A stretch of 64,000 nt of DNA from Ectocarpus siliculosus (taxonomy: Eukaryota > Sar > Phaeophyceae > Ectocarpales > Ectocarpaceae): NCBI GenBank assembly GCA_000310025.1, contig FN649744.1:1528824-1592823 (forward strand), in the 5' to 3' direction. This document shows, piece after piece, positions 49,001 through 60,622 of the stretch (position 1 is the stretch's first letter; every line of letters starts with the position of its first letter). The notes beneath the pieces were generated by a model. The model saw only the letters and a list, made by a program, of their open reading frames with translations, was not told where the DNA came from and did not search any database. A program made the translations under genes and the position numbers.

Positions 49001-52000
49001 AGAGAGACACAGACAATGAGGGTGCGATGACATCGAGTCGCATGTCAACATGTTTTTGAGACGTCGTGAGCAAGCGACCCTCGCGACTGGTACGCGCGGC
49101 GGCTGCGGCAGTAGCAGTAGCAGCAGAAATGAAAGCGGGTCATGCCCAACAAAAAACTTCCAGACGGAAAAAATAGAGCGTCCAGATTTTCCGACCCGAC
49201 GGTGCATGCGCCGTGTTCCCAACCCGACTCTCACCCTGTCTCCCCCGACCACCCCGCTCACTCACTAATTCAAGAATAACCCCTCCCCACCTAGGTCACG
49301 GGACCCATAAGTTCAACTGCAGCAGTTGGGGGGGTGGCTTCATGAACCTACTTCAGCCGGTGTTGTCACTGACGTTTCCCCCCCTCCCCTTCCCCCCTTC
49401 GCGCTCGGTGATGTGAGAGCCTGGTTCGGTGAGAACCCGGGGTGCTCCGTCCTGGCTTGGTAGGGATGCGAGGTCAATGATCGAACGACTACGGCATGCA
49501 CGGCTACAAGTATACCCCTCCCCCTCTTTCCTTCCCTCCCAGATGGATGCATCATGACTCTCATGACTCCCGCCCGCTCTTTCTCCGCCACTCACCGAGC
49601 CCAGGCTGCACGGTGACGTCATGATCCTCCTTCGAAAGACGTTTCACGGCGTTCATGCGGCTGAAGTCGATGCTGCACCCCCCCAAGGGGGCGAGAAGAT
49701 GACCCTGTTCGTTTTCATGTCAAACGTCCGCGCTCATGTTCTCATCCAATCTGATTTGTTCACTTCCATGATTCTGTCTTCGTTTTAAACGACAGTTCCA
49801 AATTCGGGTTATATCTGTTATGCCCGTCTTCCTTTCCATTTTCATCTTCTTTCGTTTTTTTTGTCTCTTTTTTTCTCTCTGGTCTGATTACGCTGTGGCC
49901 AGAGTGCGAGAGGCAGTGCTTGCGTCGAAAGCCGCGCAAACGGTGTGCAAGGAAGGGCGCGCAAAAACTGCAAAAAAAATACCTTTCACACCAAAATTGG
50001 CTCCAACGACCATCAACAGGCTGTTGGCTGAACCAAACAGACTACCGCACGCACTGGACACTGCGCATCGCAGGGAGGGCTACAACTTCTTCACGTCAGG
50101 GTTTGCTATCCGTTTCTTATCTACTGCCGTCATCCTGAAGAACCAGGAACCATCAACCCTGCGTCTGTAACGGTAACCGTGTGCATGGCAGGGTCCCGCA
50201 ATGAACACAAACAACACCATAACACAAAAAAAACGAATTGGTTCAACCCCAAACAACTCTCTAGGGTGAGATGCAACACGACAACAGGGTCATCATACGA
50301 ACCATGCCTGTTAGTTTAAGGAGAATATTTTCCCATAAATTTTTGTTAGAGTACACCATGGCACTACCCTCCACCTCCCCATGACAAAAACACACGGACG
50401 AAATTCTTTCCTGCAACATCCGAGAAATAAAGTCAAACGTACTCACGGGGAACGTGCCGGGATTGGACAGCTCTAAGCCTGGTCGCGGTAAAATGAGACC
50501 GCTCTCACCTCGATGGACGTGGCTCCGCCGTACGGGATCATCGGGACCTGCATCTTCGAGCAGGTCTTCACTACCGCCACCACCTGTTTCCACCGGGTTA
50601 TGGCAGGCAGTCCGCACGCGCATCGGACGACAGAAGGTTTTGGCTCGACGACGGTATGGCTTGATTCGGTCTAGCGGCATCGGTGTGAATGTAGCTCGGT
50701 GGGATGGTGCGTCGGATGGGTGCCATCGGCTCCGTGCGATGGTTCGATTAGTTCCCTCCGGCTCGCTTTGGGTCGTTCGAACTCTGATCGGTCACTTGGT
50801 GTGCTGGCGCTCACCGGTCGGTCTATAGACTCCAATTGCTGATACATTGGCCGATTGGTGGGCCGAGTTATTGGGTGGATTGTTGATGGAGAGTAGGCCG
50901 TGTCAACGGCCTGTCGAAGAGTGGCTTTGGTGGTACAAGCAGCCGTTTTTCGTCAGAACCGCCGGTAATCTCCCGCACCTTTCCTCACGACCAACACGCC
51001 TGCAGAGGTCGACGAAACCCGCTGCCCTATGGTCGTATCTCGTCTCTGAGCCGTGGACACACTTCTTACCGAGTGGACCACGAACAGTCAGTCGGCCCCA
51101 CTTCAAAGCAACACAAGGTTTACTCGCCACTCGAAACTTGCTTCGCACGGGAAGTTCCCGTAATCTTCACTCGATGACAGTTTCATTTACTTAAGCGGAG
51201 TTGCTGTGGTACCGCCCTGCATGGAGTTCAAACCGGTTTTCGGCACGTTTGTTCGTGTAAGACGATGGTCTGATCACCTGCCTGGTCCACTGGTCCCGTC
51301 GTTTCGGATGAACAGTCCGTCCAACAAGGAAATGAAAGGTATACCAAGAGTGCATACGAGCGCCCCGCATAGGTTACCGCTAGAGGCGCTTACTCCTCCA
51401 CAACCTTTCTCCTGAAACCATTTTACGACCTTGGACCTGCAGCTAGAACAAGTCCCACAGCTAGCGAGTGTTAAGCCATACCAATACATACGACGACATT
51501 CAGCTGCAACTCTGAGAGGCACAAATCGTTGTCGAAAATCGTCGTCAAACCCCAGAGAAAAATACCATACAACGACATTCAGCTGCAATTCTTGAGAGGT
51601 ACAAACCGTTGTCAAAACCAGAGAGAAAATAGGACGAAATACAGGGGGGAGGGACAGCACAACACAGCAAGGAGAAAGGAAGCGTGCAATGTACAGCATT
51701 ACCTCCTGTGTGGTGGCGGGGCTGACGACGACGTCGGGCATGCGAACGCAGCGGTGGTGCGACCACTTCGGGGTGCCGTGGTCGTGGCAGCTGTACAATA
51801 GCGGAAAAGAAACAAGAACACCGCGAGAAAGCGCAGCCAGGGGCATTCGGAAGAGAGGAGGGGGGGGGGGGGCGGGCGGGCATGTTGGTGCTCGACGGGC
51901 GGGCGACTCAGAGCAATGTGTAGGAGTTAGGACACGTATGCTTGTGAGAACTACAGCAGTTCGCATTCGCGGATGTACGCGTCCAACTTTCACCGTGAGG

Positions 52001-53146
52001 CCGAACCGGTTTACGGCTACAAATGTGCAGCCACATATTAGCCCCAAGCCTGACTAGCCCATGTATGAAGACCCCTAGCCCGTGCTATGAATAGGCTCTG
52101 CCGTCGCAGGAAATCCACCCGTTTAAGCTTCTTTGCTGAGCCCGTGCGTTGATGCCCCTACATTGCTGGAGTTGGACTTTCATAAGAGGGAAATGTGTGT
52201 GCCTGTTTGAACGTTGGCGGAGAGACATCGTACGGAGGAATACTGCTGTCCGACACTAACCTTGTCAAGAACTCCCCCACCGCACCCTGGCACGCTCCTC
52301 TCGAGGTACGGGAGGTTGTTCCGAAGTTCAAGAGTGAACAGAAAAAATGGTGGGGCAAACTATTCAAGACTAAACGGATGTACCGTACCGCAAGGGGGGG
52401 GAGAAATGGCACCCTGCCTACAATAGACCGACTTTCCAAGCTCGATTGATTGCTCCACAACCAAGGGTGCGGAAAGAGCCCGATACATCCACGGAAAGCC
52501 CTCGACGAGATGTTTCCAAAACCACCATTTTTGGTGTTGGTTGTGGGTCAGTCGAGCTTTGAATGTAATCGGGTGCCATCGCTCCGCCTCTTACGGTTGG
52601 TCTAATTGTCGTGTGCGAACGAAACACACAATGTTTACTTTCTAACAACACACGTGGGTAAATAGGGAGTCCCGCTAGAATACAAAACAAAGCAGGGGTG
52701 CGCACTCACTCGTCCTCGTCTGTCGACACGTGCTCTTCACCCACGGCCTCGCCCAGAGCCGCGATGAATGTCTTCGTTTCCTCGACTGACCAGGATGATA
52801 CGCCGTTGCTCTTGCTGTCTTGCTTTAGAGCCGCCGCGTTGCTAGCAGTTCGGGGACCGCTGTTGTTGTTGTCGCACCCAAAGGACGCTGCGGCACCGGC
52901 CGTAGCAGCAGCGGTGGCAGCGGCAAGAGCCAGCGCAGCCTGCCATCCGTGGTTACGCGAGGCGATGGGCTCTGCGTGGTCCGCGAGAGCAGTAGTGCCT
53001 ACCGCACAGGCCGGAGCATGATGATGAGGTAGGTTGCTGCTGCTGCTGCTGCTGGTGGTTGAAGTAGACACTCGCCTGGTTTTGAGGGCACCAGCTCTCC
53101 TGCTGGCAACAGCAGCAGTGGCTCTACACCTTCTCGCGAGAATCAT
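39262..53146 (-). CDS. LDHD: Mitochondrial D-lactate dehydrogenase (FAD, cytochrome c type)
   Basis: Oxidises D-lactate to pyruvate, passing electrons through FAD to cytochrome c in mitochondria. Twelve exons: 53146-52710, 51790-51703, 50583-50509, 49704-49596, 48853-48733, 48428-48286, 47990-47875, 46348-46235, 45821-45723, 45199-45017, 43236-43071, 39398-39262; all phases agree, total 595 residues. The N-terminus is a basic presequence ([19 protein letters not shown]) followed by a hydrophobic Ala-rich segment, as in inner-membrane D-lactate dehydrogenases. FAD-binding (PCMH) domain: [51 protein letters not shown]-terminal FAD-oxidase domain: [58 protein letters not shown]. It is about 90 residues longer than human LDHD, all at the N-terminus. 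Glycolate dehydrogenase and D-2-hydroxyglutarate dehydrogenase are the alternatives; the motifs fit LDHD best. The assembly gap lies in the intron between exons 8 and 9 and does not touch coding sequence. Confidence 0.95.
40069..40115 (+). repeat. Tandem duplication of a 23-bp unit
   Basis: Two identical 23-bp copies (ggtagggaattgcaaccc, then atgac) at 40,069-40,091 and 40,093-40,115, separated by one base, inside the last LDHD intron. Perfect identity suggests a recent slip. Confidence 0.85.
41566..42547. mobile_element. Candidate non-autonomous element with inverted ends, in the last LDHD intron
   Basis: A block of about 56 bp at 41,598-41,653 (starting AGGGCTGGTCTTATCCA, through CCCACACTTCAC, to CAACAGTTA) returns in reverse complement at 42,458-42,513 (TAACTATTGGCG through GTGAAGTGTGGG to TGGATAAGACCAGCCCT). 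The outer flanks (GAAGACTG plus T run, and its mirror near 42,530) extend the match, so the unit spans roughly 1 kb. Inside, a segment with GGCCAGTG, CTTAAGAACTG and GCGGG is duplicated with changes (41,848 and 41,918). No transposase frame. Exact ends and target-site duplication were not resolved. Confidence 0.6.
42984..43032 (+). repeat. (AAC)16 microsatellite
   Basis: An uninterrupted run of AAC triplets, 39 bp downstream (in transcript direction) of the donor of LDHD exon 11. Intronic, so not translated. Confidence 0.95.
43420..44491. mobile_element. Candidate DNA-transposon-like element with AAATCTTG subterminal repeats
   Basis: The left end CAAGTAGTAAGACCC (43,420) mirrors the right end GGGTCTAATACTTG (44,478-44,491). 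Inside each end the octamer AAATCTTG or its complement CAAGATTT recurs, about nine times in 43,450-43,640 and four times (some imperfect) in 44,360-44,460. A TGGGAACAAAAT box on the left mirrors ATGTTTCCA on the right. Dense subterminal repeats in both orientations are typical binding sites for a transposase in hAT-like and related elements (family knowledge); here the 1.07 kb unit has no transposase. It lies in the LDHD intron between exons 10 and 11. Confidence 0.65.
45915..46014. other. Assembly gap of 100 N
   Basis: Exactly 100 N, the usual placeholder for a gap of unknown size. It is flanked by G homopolymers (45,901-45,914 and about 46,036-46,055), and a C run lies at about 46,587-46,605. 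It falls inside the intron between LDHD exons 9 and 8, so the intron length is unreliable. Confidence 0.97.
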
Positions 53147-53497
53147 TGCGGTCAGTGACCGCTGGGCACTCTACAGGGGGGAAAGGAGGACAGAGATCCT
53201 TCGGGTTGGGTGAGTGCTTGCGGGTGCTGCTCTTATTGTTTCTAGTCTGCTTACTGCATGCAGCATGCTGCGTGCTCTCTCTGTCTCTCACGGGACTGTT
53301 GGAGGCTTTCTTCTTCGAGCATGTTCCGCCGCATGTGAGCCGACCGACACTCCGACACTAGTGCTGTCTGCTGTCCATCCGCAAAAGCATCGAGCTCCTC
53401 TCTTCTACCGCAGTGGGCAAGTCTCTGGCCCCTTCCGCTGCCACGACTGCTAATTCTTCCACCGCCTCTTCTCAGGGCCGAGCTACTCGCGGACGAG
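53147..53497. promoter_or_regulatory. Compact bidirectional promoter region, LDHD / LYAR
   Basis: Only 351 bp separate the LDHD start (53,146, minus) from the LYAR-type start (53,498, plus), so both core promoters and both 5' UTRs must fit here. No TATA box is evident. CT-rich stretches (TCTCTCTGTCTCTC near 53,277) and CTGCATGCAGCATGC-like palindromic sequence near 53,254-53,270 are the only conspicuous motifs. Confidence 0.6.
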
Positions 53498-56400
53498 ATG
53501 GTGTACTTTGTGTGCGAGTCGTGCAATGAGGTGTGTGTGTGTGGCGAGGAAGGTCCGGTACACAGCAGGACAGCGAGGGCGGCAGCGAGAGGAGCTTCTT
53601 GTTTCGTAGCCCGCCGCGCGTGAACACTCAAGCTGACTTATCTGGTGTCCGTGAGACGTGCCTTCATGGTATGGTTGGTTATCCGAGTTGGATATGATGT
53701 GCTGTGTGCTGTGTACATGTAGTCGTACCGAAAACTCAGTGCTGGTCCGCTTCCCTGCCCACTGCGTTTTGCGTATCCTCGGCAACCTTTGGCGTACTGC
53801 TGTGCCTCAGACGCTGAAAAAGGCGCAGGTCGACAGGCACCTCTACTCGTGCAAGAGTTGCTGGGGCGTGACTTGCGTGGACTGCAACTTCACCTTCGAA
53901 GGCGATTCGTTCAGGGCGGTAAGGGCCGCGTGGGGGGGGGGTGAGGGCGAGACACAGAGAACGAGAGACAGAGAGAGAGAGAGAGAGAGAGACGCGTCAG
54001 GTAGCGTTGAAGCTACATAGTGCAAGAGGGTCCTCATGGGGAAATGGTCGATGCACGGACAGACAGATACCCAACTACCTGCACTCTTCTAGACAAGAAA
54101 GTCGTCCATATCCTTAACCCTTTTGAGTCTTCAGGCGTTCTCACTGATCATTGATTGATCATTTGCAAATGCTGGTGTAGTGGCAAGTCGTGGAGTTGCC
54201 GCCCTGCAGCCCTTCGCGCCGTGTATTGGCAAGTCCATAGGGTAGGTGTGTCTAGGTTATTAGCATCCACGCTAACCGGCTGACCAATGAAGAGACTTCA
54301 GTGACAGCGGGTAACATCAAGGTCTCGGGAATGGGAATGGGGCCAATCAATGCCAAATCATGAATCTCTCAACGTATGCACATGTCAATGAACGCGTGTG
54401 TGCATACAGTACATACATACATACATACATATATGTGTTCTTTCGAAGCACCACACATACACTCGCCCGAACGTAGGAAGCCACTGCTGCAAAGAGCAGA
54501 GGACAGCAAAAGGGAGGGGTATTGCAGTCCCTGCCGAAGCCCAGATATCGAGGATATCGTGGTTCCCAACAATTTGAAAATCGTTCCCAAGATCCAGCAG
54601 TCATTGTGTCAACAGCTACAACGAACGCTACAACAACACTACTACTACTGCTGTAGACGAGTAAAACATATCAGCAACACATCCACACTCGTAGCGCCAC
54701 ACATACCACCCTCGCCCGAACCTAGGAAACCACGAGGTACAGGTGTGTGCTGGTGGATGTGCTTGTTGTTTGAAAAACACAGGAGCTCTAGAGAGTTGGC
54801 AGGGCACATTTCGGGGGGGGACAGAGAACAGAGAAGTACAGAAGTACAAATACCAGCTATGGGTCTTCACTGATCATTTTGCCCTCTCTGGACTGATCAT
54901 TTACAATATACCGAAAATAGACTAGTTGAGGCAGCTAGACGACTGATCATTTCAAAGGCTACACAGCTAACCTGCCCTACTGACCGCAGCGCGACCACCC
55001 ACCAACCCTTGTACGACCCTGTCTGTGGCCACCACCCTGTCGCCGGCTTCTCTCATGGCCTACAGGTGGAGATAGCTGTTGCGTGTGCAGAAGTACACTG
55101 GTCTCTTTCTCTGCACTTCTCTCTCTCCCGCTCGCTCTCGCTCTCATTTTTTTTTTTTGGCGCCAAGTTGGCGCAAAAAAAAAAATCTGACAGTCCAGCC
55201 TAGACCCAAAGGGGTTAAGGTGGCAAGTACGTAGCCTGAGAGGCTCCCTGTTGGTCCGAGAGAAAGCAGAGTCTGCCGTACGTGATTGATCTTGTGTCCC
55301 CCTGTCGGCCGTGCGTGCAACAATCTTGGTCCCGATAACTACTGACTGCTGCGCTCTCGCTGTCCTTTTGCAGCACACCTCTTGCGTGTCCGAGGACCAG
55401 AAGTACCAAGGCGCTTTGTTCAAGGCTCCAAAGGTGCGAAACGCAACAACCCATCCGATACGCATGTATGGCATTACAATTCCACAGCATCACCGCAGAC
55501 TGACCTACCGCATGTGTGTGAAGGTGGCTCCACGTCTCGCGGGTATTCACGCGTTACCTCAGCGTATATTCCCACCGCCTACTGGAAACAATGGCATGCC
55601 AATCTAGCCCGGGCGGTATATTTGGTACATCGGTACACGAGACAGGGCACAAGGAGTAGTCAGCGCTGTGCGGTGTGGGCGTGCAGTGGCGATTGGCGTG
55701 GAGACGACCTTCATGAAGGTACAATCTCCCCAACGTCTGTCGAGGACGATTCCCTCTTTTCACAATGGCGTCGACGTGAGATGTCAAGGTTGCAAAAGAC
55801 ACGGGTTCAAAACCCGCTGCTCACCAATTTTTCTTCCGGACAACGGAAAAAGAAAAACGGTGGGTGGGCCAAGGAAGGACGCACTGGCTATCGAACTCGG
55901 AACTTCTGATGACGTGGCGGACGTAGCGAACCCGTGGAATCACGCACAGAGGATTGTGAAGAAAAGCGAATCGCCCTGCCGCCAGCCGGTTGGGTTCCGG
56001 TTACCCCTAGAAGGCTCGTCTTGCCTAGCAAACAAGAAGAAGTCTCGAGAAAGGGGGGGATAACGTGGAGATCACCTTCATAAAGGTACAATCTCCCCAA
56101 CGTCTGTCGAGGACGATTCCCTCTTCACGTTGGTTGTGTTTACCTCACCGGGGCGAAAGACAGCATTCGTACCGCAACCAAACGCATTCTCTTGCGAAGC
56201 CCATTCGCGTGCTTCGAAAGTAGTAGTGGTACTCGTTTGCCCTTCGCAAGCCACCGAACTGAAGACGAGGGAGACCCGGGTGCACTGCTGTGTATTCTGC
56301 ATGCTGGGCCCACTTCCTCACTCTAGTTCGCTACCCCCCCCCCGCCACCCCGGGTGCATGCGCACGTGTGCCAACAGGCCAAGCAGAAGAATCGCGGAGT

Positions 56401-58666
56401 GAACGAGATCTGGGCCGATTCTGTCCTGCTTGCCGCGAGCAACGCCTCTTCCGGTGTTGCTCCCAAGCCGCTGTGCGCCCACCTGGTTCGCATGGGAGAC
56501 CTCGGCAACGTGCCGCGCCAGGAGAAGAAATTCAAGGTGCGGAAGGACAACAGTAGCAGCAGCAGTAGGAGTCATGAAACTTCGCGCGCGGTATTTTGCA
56601 CAGTTTGCAGTGTTCTGCGTGTGCATATACATGGCTGATAATAATCACGCGGTTCATTGTACGCACGTGTGCGCCCGCAGGTATTTACGTGTGTCAATGT
56701 GTCGTATTACTTTGACGTGTTTCTTTGATTGGCATCGACCTCGGTAACCGGCTGACGCTAGAAAATTCGTCAGTCTTGCGTGTGCGTGTGCTGTTCATCC
56801 TCTAGCACTCGCTGTGTGTGTACACCGGTTGCCGTTGGCCGCTCGGAATTTTTCTCTTGACACGTGCTTGCTCTGCGGATGTGTTTTTTTTCGATGGTGG
56901 TGACGAAACAGAACTTCGTAAAGAACAGCCTTCGTGTGTTCGACGAGACCAGCGTCTCCAAGCTGTGGGCCTACGTTGACGGCGTCAAGAACGACCTGAC
57001 GGCAAAAGAGAAGGAGGCGACGGCGACGCCGGCAGCGGCGGCCGTGGCCCAAGTAACGGCTGTGGCCGAAGAGCCTAAGGAGAAGACAGCCGCGACAACA
57101 GAACCCGCACGAAAATCGTCCAAGAAAGGTATATCTTGTTTGACACGGACAGCAACGGTTGTGTACAATAGGCGGGCCGGCAGAAACGTTTGTGTAGAGG
57201 AGGAGCAGGAGCAGACTCTTTCTGTCGGGCATTATAGTGGGACGGGGATGGGGGTCACGGTTCACGTAAAAACCTCCGGGAAACTCCCCAAGAATCTTGT
57301 GTTTTGGCGTGTAGTAGGGTAGAGTACATGGCGGTACGCTGGTGGTTGTGTGAGAAACATTAACATTTAGCATCGCGATTTTTGTGTGTAAATGTTGTTG
57401 GAAACACAGCGTATTTCGACAATACCAATCCCTTTATTCCCCAGGGATTTTGATATCGATCCCACAGAATCCACAACTCTCATGCCGATGGCACCCCGCC
57501 CAATCTTTCAAGCATGCAATTATCACGGACCAGCCTTACGCCGCGCGTAAGTGGTGCGAACTCGTGCCGACAACCTGTGTGCGTTTGCACCCAACCTCCC
57601 TCCCCCCCTTCCTCCCTCCTGTTTCTCTTCCTGCACGCGTGACCGCTATCACCATCGCCACAGAGAAAAAGAGCAAAAAGCGAACGAGAGAAGAGGCGGC
57701 GGATACGGGGAACGGGGGGACTGCAGACGGCAGCGATAACGGTAGCGGTGGCGGTGAAAAGAGACCGCGAGGAAAGCAGTCAGAAGAGGAGAAGCAGCCG
57801 CAAGAGGCGACGACCGGCGAAGAAGCCGAGGGTGCGAGAAACGGTGGTGGGGTAGATGCGGCCACTCGCAAGGCGTTAGCCAAGGCGGCCATCGGCGCTG
57901 TGAAGAAGGTGGGCGGGGGGCGATGATGCCACACGAAGGGCAGTCGGCTGTGCTCTTCTATGGGTGTTTTGGCTCATGTGGTGTTTTGATCTAACCAAGC
58001 GCCCAAAACTATAGCGTCATGTCACGAGACACACAGCGGGTGCATGGCGGCAGCAGCAAAGCCACCCACAAACCTCAACACGCTCAGATAACCAAGGCGC
58101 ACGCCGTGTACCTACCCATCGTGTCCCGAATCTTGGCTTGAGTTCATCAATGTTTACCGCCAGCAGCAAGTTGGTCGGCAGCAAGGACATCGCTACCGTG
58201 TTGAAATTCGTCACCCTCTCTTCTCTGCAGCCAGTATTGATTGCTGGGTGGGTGTAAACGACGTCTCTACACGCGGGTGCGCTAAGAACGATGGTTTGAA
58301 AAACTGCGGGTGGCTTGTAGTATTCTGAATAGTTGCGCCCCGATTGGCCAGCCTTCCTCCTTGTTGCCGTTTTTTTTTCCGCTTGGTATCTTCATGTTTT
58401 TTTATTCCCAACCCTCTCTACCTCAACTGTTCTGTCTCAATTTCCACCAGGCTCAGGGCAAGAGGATAGCGGTGAAGGAACTTGTCAAGCAGGCGGCGGC
58501 GGCGGTGTTGGTGGCAAGAGGCACGGAGGGCAGCAGCAGCGGCAGCAGCAAGGAGCACCAGCCGGACGACCAGACGCTGAGGCGTGCCCTGAAGCAGCGG
58601 TTAAAGACCGGGGGGCTCCGCCACGTGACGGTGGAAGGGAAGGTGGCCGTCTACTCCAAGGGATAG
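53498..58666 (+). CDS. LYAR: LYAR-type cell growth-regulating nucleolar zinc-finger protein
   Basis: A nucleolar nucleic-acid-binding protein linked in animals to pre-rRNA processing and ribosome production. Seven exons: 53498-53530, 53811-53918, 55374-55433, 56378-56536, 56912-57128, 57664-57908, 58451-58666; phases agree, total 345 residues. The start ATG matches the family's fixed N-terminus (MVYFVCESC). The LYAR C2HC finger is complete: Cys6, Cys9, His21, Cys25, then Cys28, Cys33, Cys36, His48, Cys51, followed by SEDQKY as in the human protein. Further matches are DNVPR-like GNVPRQEKKFK, then NFVKNSLRVFDETSVSKLW at about 120-140. A Lys/Glu-rich disordered region follows, then a C-terminal domain (KRIAVKELVKQ, LRRALKQRL, VTVEGKVAVYSK) that aligns with the human C-terminus. 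Intron 2 carries a candidate transposable element and intron 3 a direct repeat. Confidence 0.95.
54112..55220. mobile_element. Candidate TIR element (about 1.1 kb) in LYAR intron 2
   Basis: A 19-bp end at 54,112-54,130 (CCTTAACCCTTTTGAGTCT) matches the reverse complement of 55,202-55,220 at 17 of 19 positions. Within it, CTGATCATT occurs repeatedly (54,143; 54,868; 54,891; 54,941), a diverged direct repeat (CACACATAC, CTCGCCCGAAC, TAGGAA) lies at 54,449-54,480 and 54,701-54,730, and a T12-GGCGCCA / TGGCGC-A11 hairpin sits near the right end (55,147-55,187). No coding frame. No clear target-site duplication, so the insertion is inferred from the inverted ends only. Confidence 0.55.
55696..56128 (+). 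repeat. Direct repeat of about 65 bp in LYAR intron 3
   Basis: Copies at about 55,696-55,762 and 56,063-56,128 share (acctt)CAT(g/a)AAGGTACAATC, then TCCCCAACGTCTGTCGAGG, ACGATTCCCTC, with only a few differences. They are about 367 bp apart in the same orientation. They may be long terminal repeats of a very small element or a simple segmental duplication. No coding content between them. Confidence 0.75.
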
Positions 58667-60622
58667 GGTTAGGCCCAATAGTTGTCGCCGTTGTTCATAG
58701 TCAAGGATAGCAGTGAAGGGTGCGGTCGCGGGCAGACATTGCGCGGGGGGCTCTTTTTCTTCGGTTGGAGTAAAGTCGAGTATCGTAGGTCTTGGGTACG
58801 ACAGAAACCAACAGAGAGGGAGAGAAGAAAATGCGAGCACCGCTCCGGCCGCAAGCAGCGATCGCCCGGGAAACGATGCGGGCGCGTGTGCTTTCGGAGG
58901 TCTGCCTAGTAGTATACCCGCCTGCTGGCGTTAATATATATCTTGGCTTCTGTATCGGAAGACGGAGCTCCATGTGTTTACCCGAAATAAATGCTCTTAG
59001 TCGCTGATGTTGTGGCATCACAGTACTCGTTCACTATCGACCAAGTAGCAACAGCATAGACCGAAGGTCCGGCGGCGTTCCATCAAGAGCGGCGCAAGTT
59101 TTAGCTTACGTCGGGTCTGTATTCTTATCTGTGGCTCCATCTTGCGTCTGAACCGATCGGACTTGTCAACGGTCGCGAGACCTATCATACAATATCCACG
59201 AAAACGAATCCGAAGCAACGAATAGAGCTTTCCGCTGGCGTGTAAATCCCGTGACACTTCAGATGCGTGAAAACCAAAATCCTAAAAGAGCGACCAATCG
59301 ACCAAGGTTAGAGCAAGCATACCACGCCAGATACGATAAGCTTAAGAGCACCGAGAGACAAAACAACCTCTCTTCAATGCAAGCGGCTGGGGTTGCTTGA
59401 GGAACGACCCAACGCAATGGCAGAAAGCCCGACAAAAGAGACAAGCTCGCCGCCCGCCTCTACGATGGTACCGATCTCCCGATACCAACCTCGGTAACTT
59501 CGCCAACTTCGAGTCCGAGGAAGTTCTCTCGATCGAATCACGGGTGTTTGCGATACTCTCCTCCGTCTAGTGGATCGCCAGCCCTTGATTGAGACACCGG
59601 CTATCCGGCGTGTCTAGAGCATGCCGAGAACACCTCTTGTGAAAACTATGAAACAGAGGGTAAATACGCCAAGACAACAACACCTCGTACCTACAAGCTA
59701 CCGCGCGCTGCAGGCGGCATTTACACACGATTGGGGTACCACTTACACTTGTACACACGAACGCTACCGGAGTTAGGGCGCGCGCAAAGATAGCAGCGAC
59801 CGAAAAATCGGTGTGGAAAAGAGTAGACAAACAGCATCACAGGCCTACACCGTCATCCCCCCTCCGCTACGGTTGGCGCAACGGTGCTTGATGAACTCGC
59901 CCGCCGCCCTAAAAACCGCTATCCCTGATGGCCCATGTACGCCCTGCACTCTCCACGCACCTTGCGCACCGACGCCGAAACTCGATCAGCACAGCACCAC
60001 AGCCGGACAAGTTCGATCAAACGTGGTTCGGAAAGAATCGAAAACATCCTGCCGCATTCTCCCATTGCGGTGGAGAGGGAAAGGGGCGTGCCACGCATCG
60101 TTATTCTTCGACCCAGACCCAGCGCAACAGCCCGGTGTTCTGCATCGCGTTGCCCTACGCCGAACCGTGTACGGCCCCTTACAGAGCGTGAGGTGGGCAG
60201 GTGGAGGGTAACGCCTGAGTCCGATGGGGGGGGGGGTGCGAAAGAACCCATGTCCGTCAGCCAGCACACACACACACGGCTTTCAGGCCCACTGGGTTGG
60301 GACACCCATCCATCGTCTTTTCGGGAAGAGGCATTTTTTCCCTCCACGCGGGCCGATCCCCATAAACAGTACTTACATGGCCATGTGCTATGGCCAAACA
60401 TAGCAACGAGAAGCATCAACACCAAAAGGCTGCACAAGACTACCGTAAGCAAGAAAAGGACAGATAGATACAACAACAGCATACCATCACATGCCGATCA
60501 GCACCAAAAAGACAAGACAGAGAACAAAACCCGACAAGCTTTCCCCACCCCAGTTCAACCCAGCAGTAACAACGAGACACAAGAGGCCACTGCTAGCAAT
60601 CCGCGATGCGTCCATACTTCTA
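58667..60622. other. Convergent 3' spacer between LYAR and the lipase maturation factor gene
   Basis: 1,956 bp between two facing stop codons, presumably two long 3' UTRs plus spacer. The long plus-strand frame running across its right half (59,935-60,840) has shadow-like composition and overlaps the last coding exon of the minus-strand gene, so it is not called. Nothing else recognised. Confidence 0.5.

Noticed and set aside
55802-55816. CGGGTTCAAAACCCG, resembling a tRNA T-arm
   Set aside because: No matching acceptor stem or D-arm at the right distance upstream; probably chance or a decayed SINE.
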